From Pseudonocardia thermophila (GTDB lineage Bacteria; Actinomycetota; Actinomycetes; Mycobacteriales; Pseudonocardiaceae), in NCBI RefSeq assembly GCF_900142365.1, contig NZ_FRAP01000007.1:1-64000 (forward strand): a stretch of DNA of 64,000 nt. The letters are read 5' to 3'. The notes below the pieces were generated by a model. The model was not told where the DNA came from and ran no database searches. It saw only the letters and a list, made by a program, of their open reading frames with translations. Shown piece after piece: positions 61,986-64,000 of the stretch. The translations under genes and the position numbers were made by a program. How positions within the stretch are numbered: the first letter of the stretch is position 1; each line of letters starts with the position of its first letter.

Positions 61986-64000
61986 TCACCTCACCCGCTG
62001 CGCCACCAACACCGTGAGCCGCGGGACGGTCGCCGCTTCGCCGGCGGCGCGGGCCGCCGCCAAGGCGGTTGTGGCGATGCCGGAGGTCGTGGGGTCGGCG
62101 CGGGCTGCGGCCAGTTCGGCGGCGGCGAGGCGGGCTTCGAAGCCGCCCAGTGGTGGGCCGATGGTCAGGGCGCGGTCGACGAGAGCGGCCACGCCGGTGA
62201 GGTTCCCGGCGGCGATGGCCGTGACGGCGGAGCGGGCGGCGGCCCAAGCGGCGAAGAGGGTGAGGGAATCACCGGCGACGTCGGCGGAGGCGGCGAACTC
62301 GGCGGCTGCGGTGTCGAGGTCGCCTGAGGCCTGGGCGGCGATACCGGCGGCGCGGTGGGCGGTGGCGGTCCAGCCCTGGTGGTCGACGGCGCGGGCGATC
62401 GCGAGCGCCTCTGCGGCGTCGGCGGCGGCCTCGTCGGCGCGCGCGAGGGCCGAGAGGGCTTCGGAGCGGTGCCACAGTGCGTATGCCTGGCCCTCGGGGG
62501 CGTCGAGGTCGCGAGCGAGCTGGAGGGCGGCGGTGGTCACCTCGAGGCCCTCGGTGGGCCGGGCCATGAAGACCAGGCCGTGGCCGCGGGTCGAGAGCGG
62601 GGTGACGACCCGGAGGAGATCGCCGGAGTCGGTGAAGAGCTGGGCGACCCGGCCGAAGACGGCGACACCGTCGGCGATGCGGCCGTCGAGGAAGGTGGCC
62701 ATAGCGCGGCCGTCGAGGATGCGGGCGACACCCCCGCCGTCGCCGTGGTCGCGGTAAAGGCGCAGCGCTTCCTCGGCGCGGGTGCGGGCGCGGTCGGGGT
62801 GGCCGAGGTTCATGTCGATGATCGCGGCGGTCTCGAGGGCGAAGGCGCGGGCCGCGGCGTCGGAGTCGGCCTCGACGAGGGCGAGTTCAGCTAGCTCCGC
62901 GGCGAGGTGGGGGTCGCGGGCACCGAACGTGAGCATCGCCAGGCGGGAGCGGCGCCGGGAACGCTGCGGGCCGGAAGGGGTATCGGCGAGAGCGGTGCGC
63001 AAGTCGGCGCCGGCGGTGGCGAGCTCGCCGTGCGCGGCGGCAGCTTCCGCGCGGGCGGCCAGGAGATCGGCGCGGATCGGTGGGTGCGGGGCGAGGGCGA
63101 GCCCGGCGGACGCGGAGGCGGCGGCCTCGCGGGTGGCGCGGCGGGCGAGGGCGCGGTGGGCGGCGCGGGCGAACGCGGCCGCCGCGGCCGTGGCGTCGCC
63201 GGAATCACGGTGATGCCGGGCCACCTCGGCAGCATCGGCCGGCCCGTCCGGGTCGGCGTCCAGCGCGCGGGCGAGGAGAGAGTGGAGACGGCCGCGGTCG
63301 GCGGGATCGAGGCCGGCCGTGACGGTCTCAGCGACCAGGTCGTGCGCGGTCGCCCAGCCCCGTTCGCCGAGGCGCACCAGGCCCGCGGCCGCGAGCCGGG
63401 ACAGGGCATCGAGGACGGCGCGGCCGTCGATGCCGGCGGCGTCGGCGATCGTGCGGGCCGGGGCCTCCCGGGCGAGGAGCGCGAGCAGGCGCAGGACCTC
63501 GGTGGCTCGGGCGTCGAAGCGAACCGCGCGGCGCTGCACCGCCCGGAGCTGGCCGGCTCGCCCGACTTCGGCCGCGATCCCGGCCGCGCCGGCGGTGCGT
63601 GGCGTCCAACCGGTCGGGCCGGGCGCGATCACGGAACGGGCGGTGAGCTCGCGGAGGAGCTCGGCGACGGCGAACGGGGTGCCGTCGGTGTTCCGCTCCA
63701 CCGCCTCGGCCAGGCCCGGATGGCCGACGAGCGTGCGGATCGCCGCGCCCGGCAGCGGTCCGAGGGCGACGTGCGTCGTCGACTCGCGGAGGTCGTGGAG
63801 CACGCCGAGGGTGCCGGGCGGGAGTTCCTCGGGGCGCATCGCGACGACGGCGGCGAGCCGGGGCAGCCGGGCGAGGGCGGACGCCAGCAGGGTGACGCTG
63901 CTCGGGTCGGCCCACTGGAGATCGTCGACGACCAGCAGAGCGCCGCTGCCGGTGGCGGCCTCGAGCAGCCGCAGGGCGCCCGTCAGCAGGAGCGCGCGCC
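61986..64000 (-). CDS. AAA/TPR regulatory ATPase, 5' end beyond the window
   Basis: The visible 671 residues include an AAA Walker B (LLVVDDLQWADPSSVTLLASAL near the window end), a STAND-type helical region (EAVERNTDGTPFAVAELLRELTA, EVLRLLALLAREAPARTIADAAGID) and a long run of TPR-like helices to the C-terminus (LARRATREAAASASAGLALAPHPPIRADLLAARAEAAAAHGELA and similar). The layout fits LuxR/MalT-type or BTAD-type regulators. The protein ends with VLVAQRVR and no LuxR HTH, so any DNA-binding domain must be upstream. Stop at TGA 61986. It is convergent with the decayed HNH gene. Confidence 0.85.
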   Translation of the reverse strand, partial: RALLLTGALRLLEAATGSGALLVVDDLQWADPSSVTLLASALARLPRLAAVVAMRPEELPPGTLGVLHDLRESTTHVALGPLPGAAIRTLVGHPGLAEAVERNTDGTPFAVAELLRELTARSVIAPGPTGWTPRTAGAAGIAAEVGRAGQLRAVQRRAVRFDARATEVLRLLALLAREAPARTIADAAGIDGRAVLDALSRLAAAGLVRLGERGWATAHDLVAETVTAGLDPADRGRLHSLLARALDADPDGPADAAEVARHHRDSGDATAAAAAFARAAHRALARRATREAAASASAGLALAPHPPIRADLLAARAEAAAAHGELATAGADLRTALADTPSGPQRSRRRSRLAMLTFGARDPHLAAELAELALVEADSDAAARAFALETAAIIDMNLGHPDRARTRAEEALRLYRDHGDGGGVARILDGRAMATFLDGRIADGVAVFGRVAQLFTDSGDLLRVVTPLSTRGHGLVFMARPTEGLEVTTAALQLARDLDAPEGQAYALWHRSEALSALARADEAAADAAEALAIARAVDHQGWTATAHRAAGIAAQASGDLDTAAAEFAASADVAGDSLTLFAAWAAARSAVTAIAAGNLTGVAALVDRALTIGPPLGGFEARLAAAELAAARADPTTSGIATTALAAARAAGEAATVPRLTVLVAQRVR

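Overview
The window is high-GC actinobacterial chromosome. Gene order, codon use, F420-type oxidoreductases and the rluB-aroH-cmk-plsC-der arrangement point to the order Pseudonocardiales, probably Pseudonocardia or a close relative; this is inference from gene content, not a database match. It opens with the 3' end of a 5S rRNA and its terminator.

Region 1 (0.25-23.3 kb, + strand) is a core housekeeping block. Its order follows the Mycobacterium tuberculosis Rv1691-Rv1713 segment: TPR protein, HAD phosphatase, a 53-residue ORF, tlyA, nadK, recN, steA, mctB/steB, pyrG, Nudix hydrolase, xerD, parA, scpA, scpB, 23S pseudouridine synthase, aroH-type chorismate mutase, cmk, plsC-like acyltransferase, der and a pabB-pabC fusion. 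Most junctions are 1-4 base stop/start overlaps. Inserted between the Nudix gene and xerD are two tandem DUF1707-TM2 membrane proteins on the - strand and an F420-type oxidoreductase; these appear to have leaderless promoters.

Region 2 (23.3-37.8 kb) holds the most interesting system: a - strand operon running from about 36.0 kb down to 23.9 kb. It starts with a promoter and a short leader peptide containing HVDLCRTATALCR. It continues with a dipeptide-type ABC transporter, a short luciferase-like protein, a DUF1684 protein, two flavin monooxygenases, a threonine-synthase-like PLP enzyme and an M20D deacetylase. A second peptide with almost the same motif (HVDFCRTAAALCR) is translationally coupled to the last enzyme gene, and a 75-residue unknown ORF follows. 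The content suggests uptake and desulfurisation of N-acylated or peptide-like organosulfur compounds under cysteine-responsive attenuation. A further luciferase-like monooxygenase is divergent.

Region 3 (37-54 kb) is accessory: glycosyltransferase; a stress module (Dps, catalase and a SigB/SigF-type sigma factor with matching stress-promoter motifs, and a distant RsbW-like kinase); SDR/PadR pair; a decayed LacI regulator; an ArsR/SRPBCC/VOC operon; LysR/MFS pair; a methyltransferase/CDGSH/haem-oxygenase-like operon; an EgtD-like methyltransferase; and a polyprenol-dependent mannosyltransferase-like membrane protein.

Region 4 (54-64 kb) has an F420-type oxidoreductase, a two-gene end-joining-type unit (LigD phosphoesterase-like domain plus ATP-dependent ligase), a TPP enzyme whose frame runs 747 bases antisense into the ligase gene, decayed MarR, AraC and DUF222-HNH genes, a DUF1275 membrane protein, and a large AAA/TPR regulator cut by the window end. 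Short in-frame tandem repeats recur at the N-terminal ends of genes across the window. No CRISPR array, tRNA, intact insertion sequence or prophage was seen.
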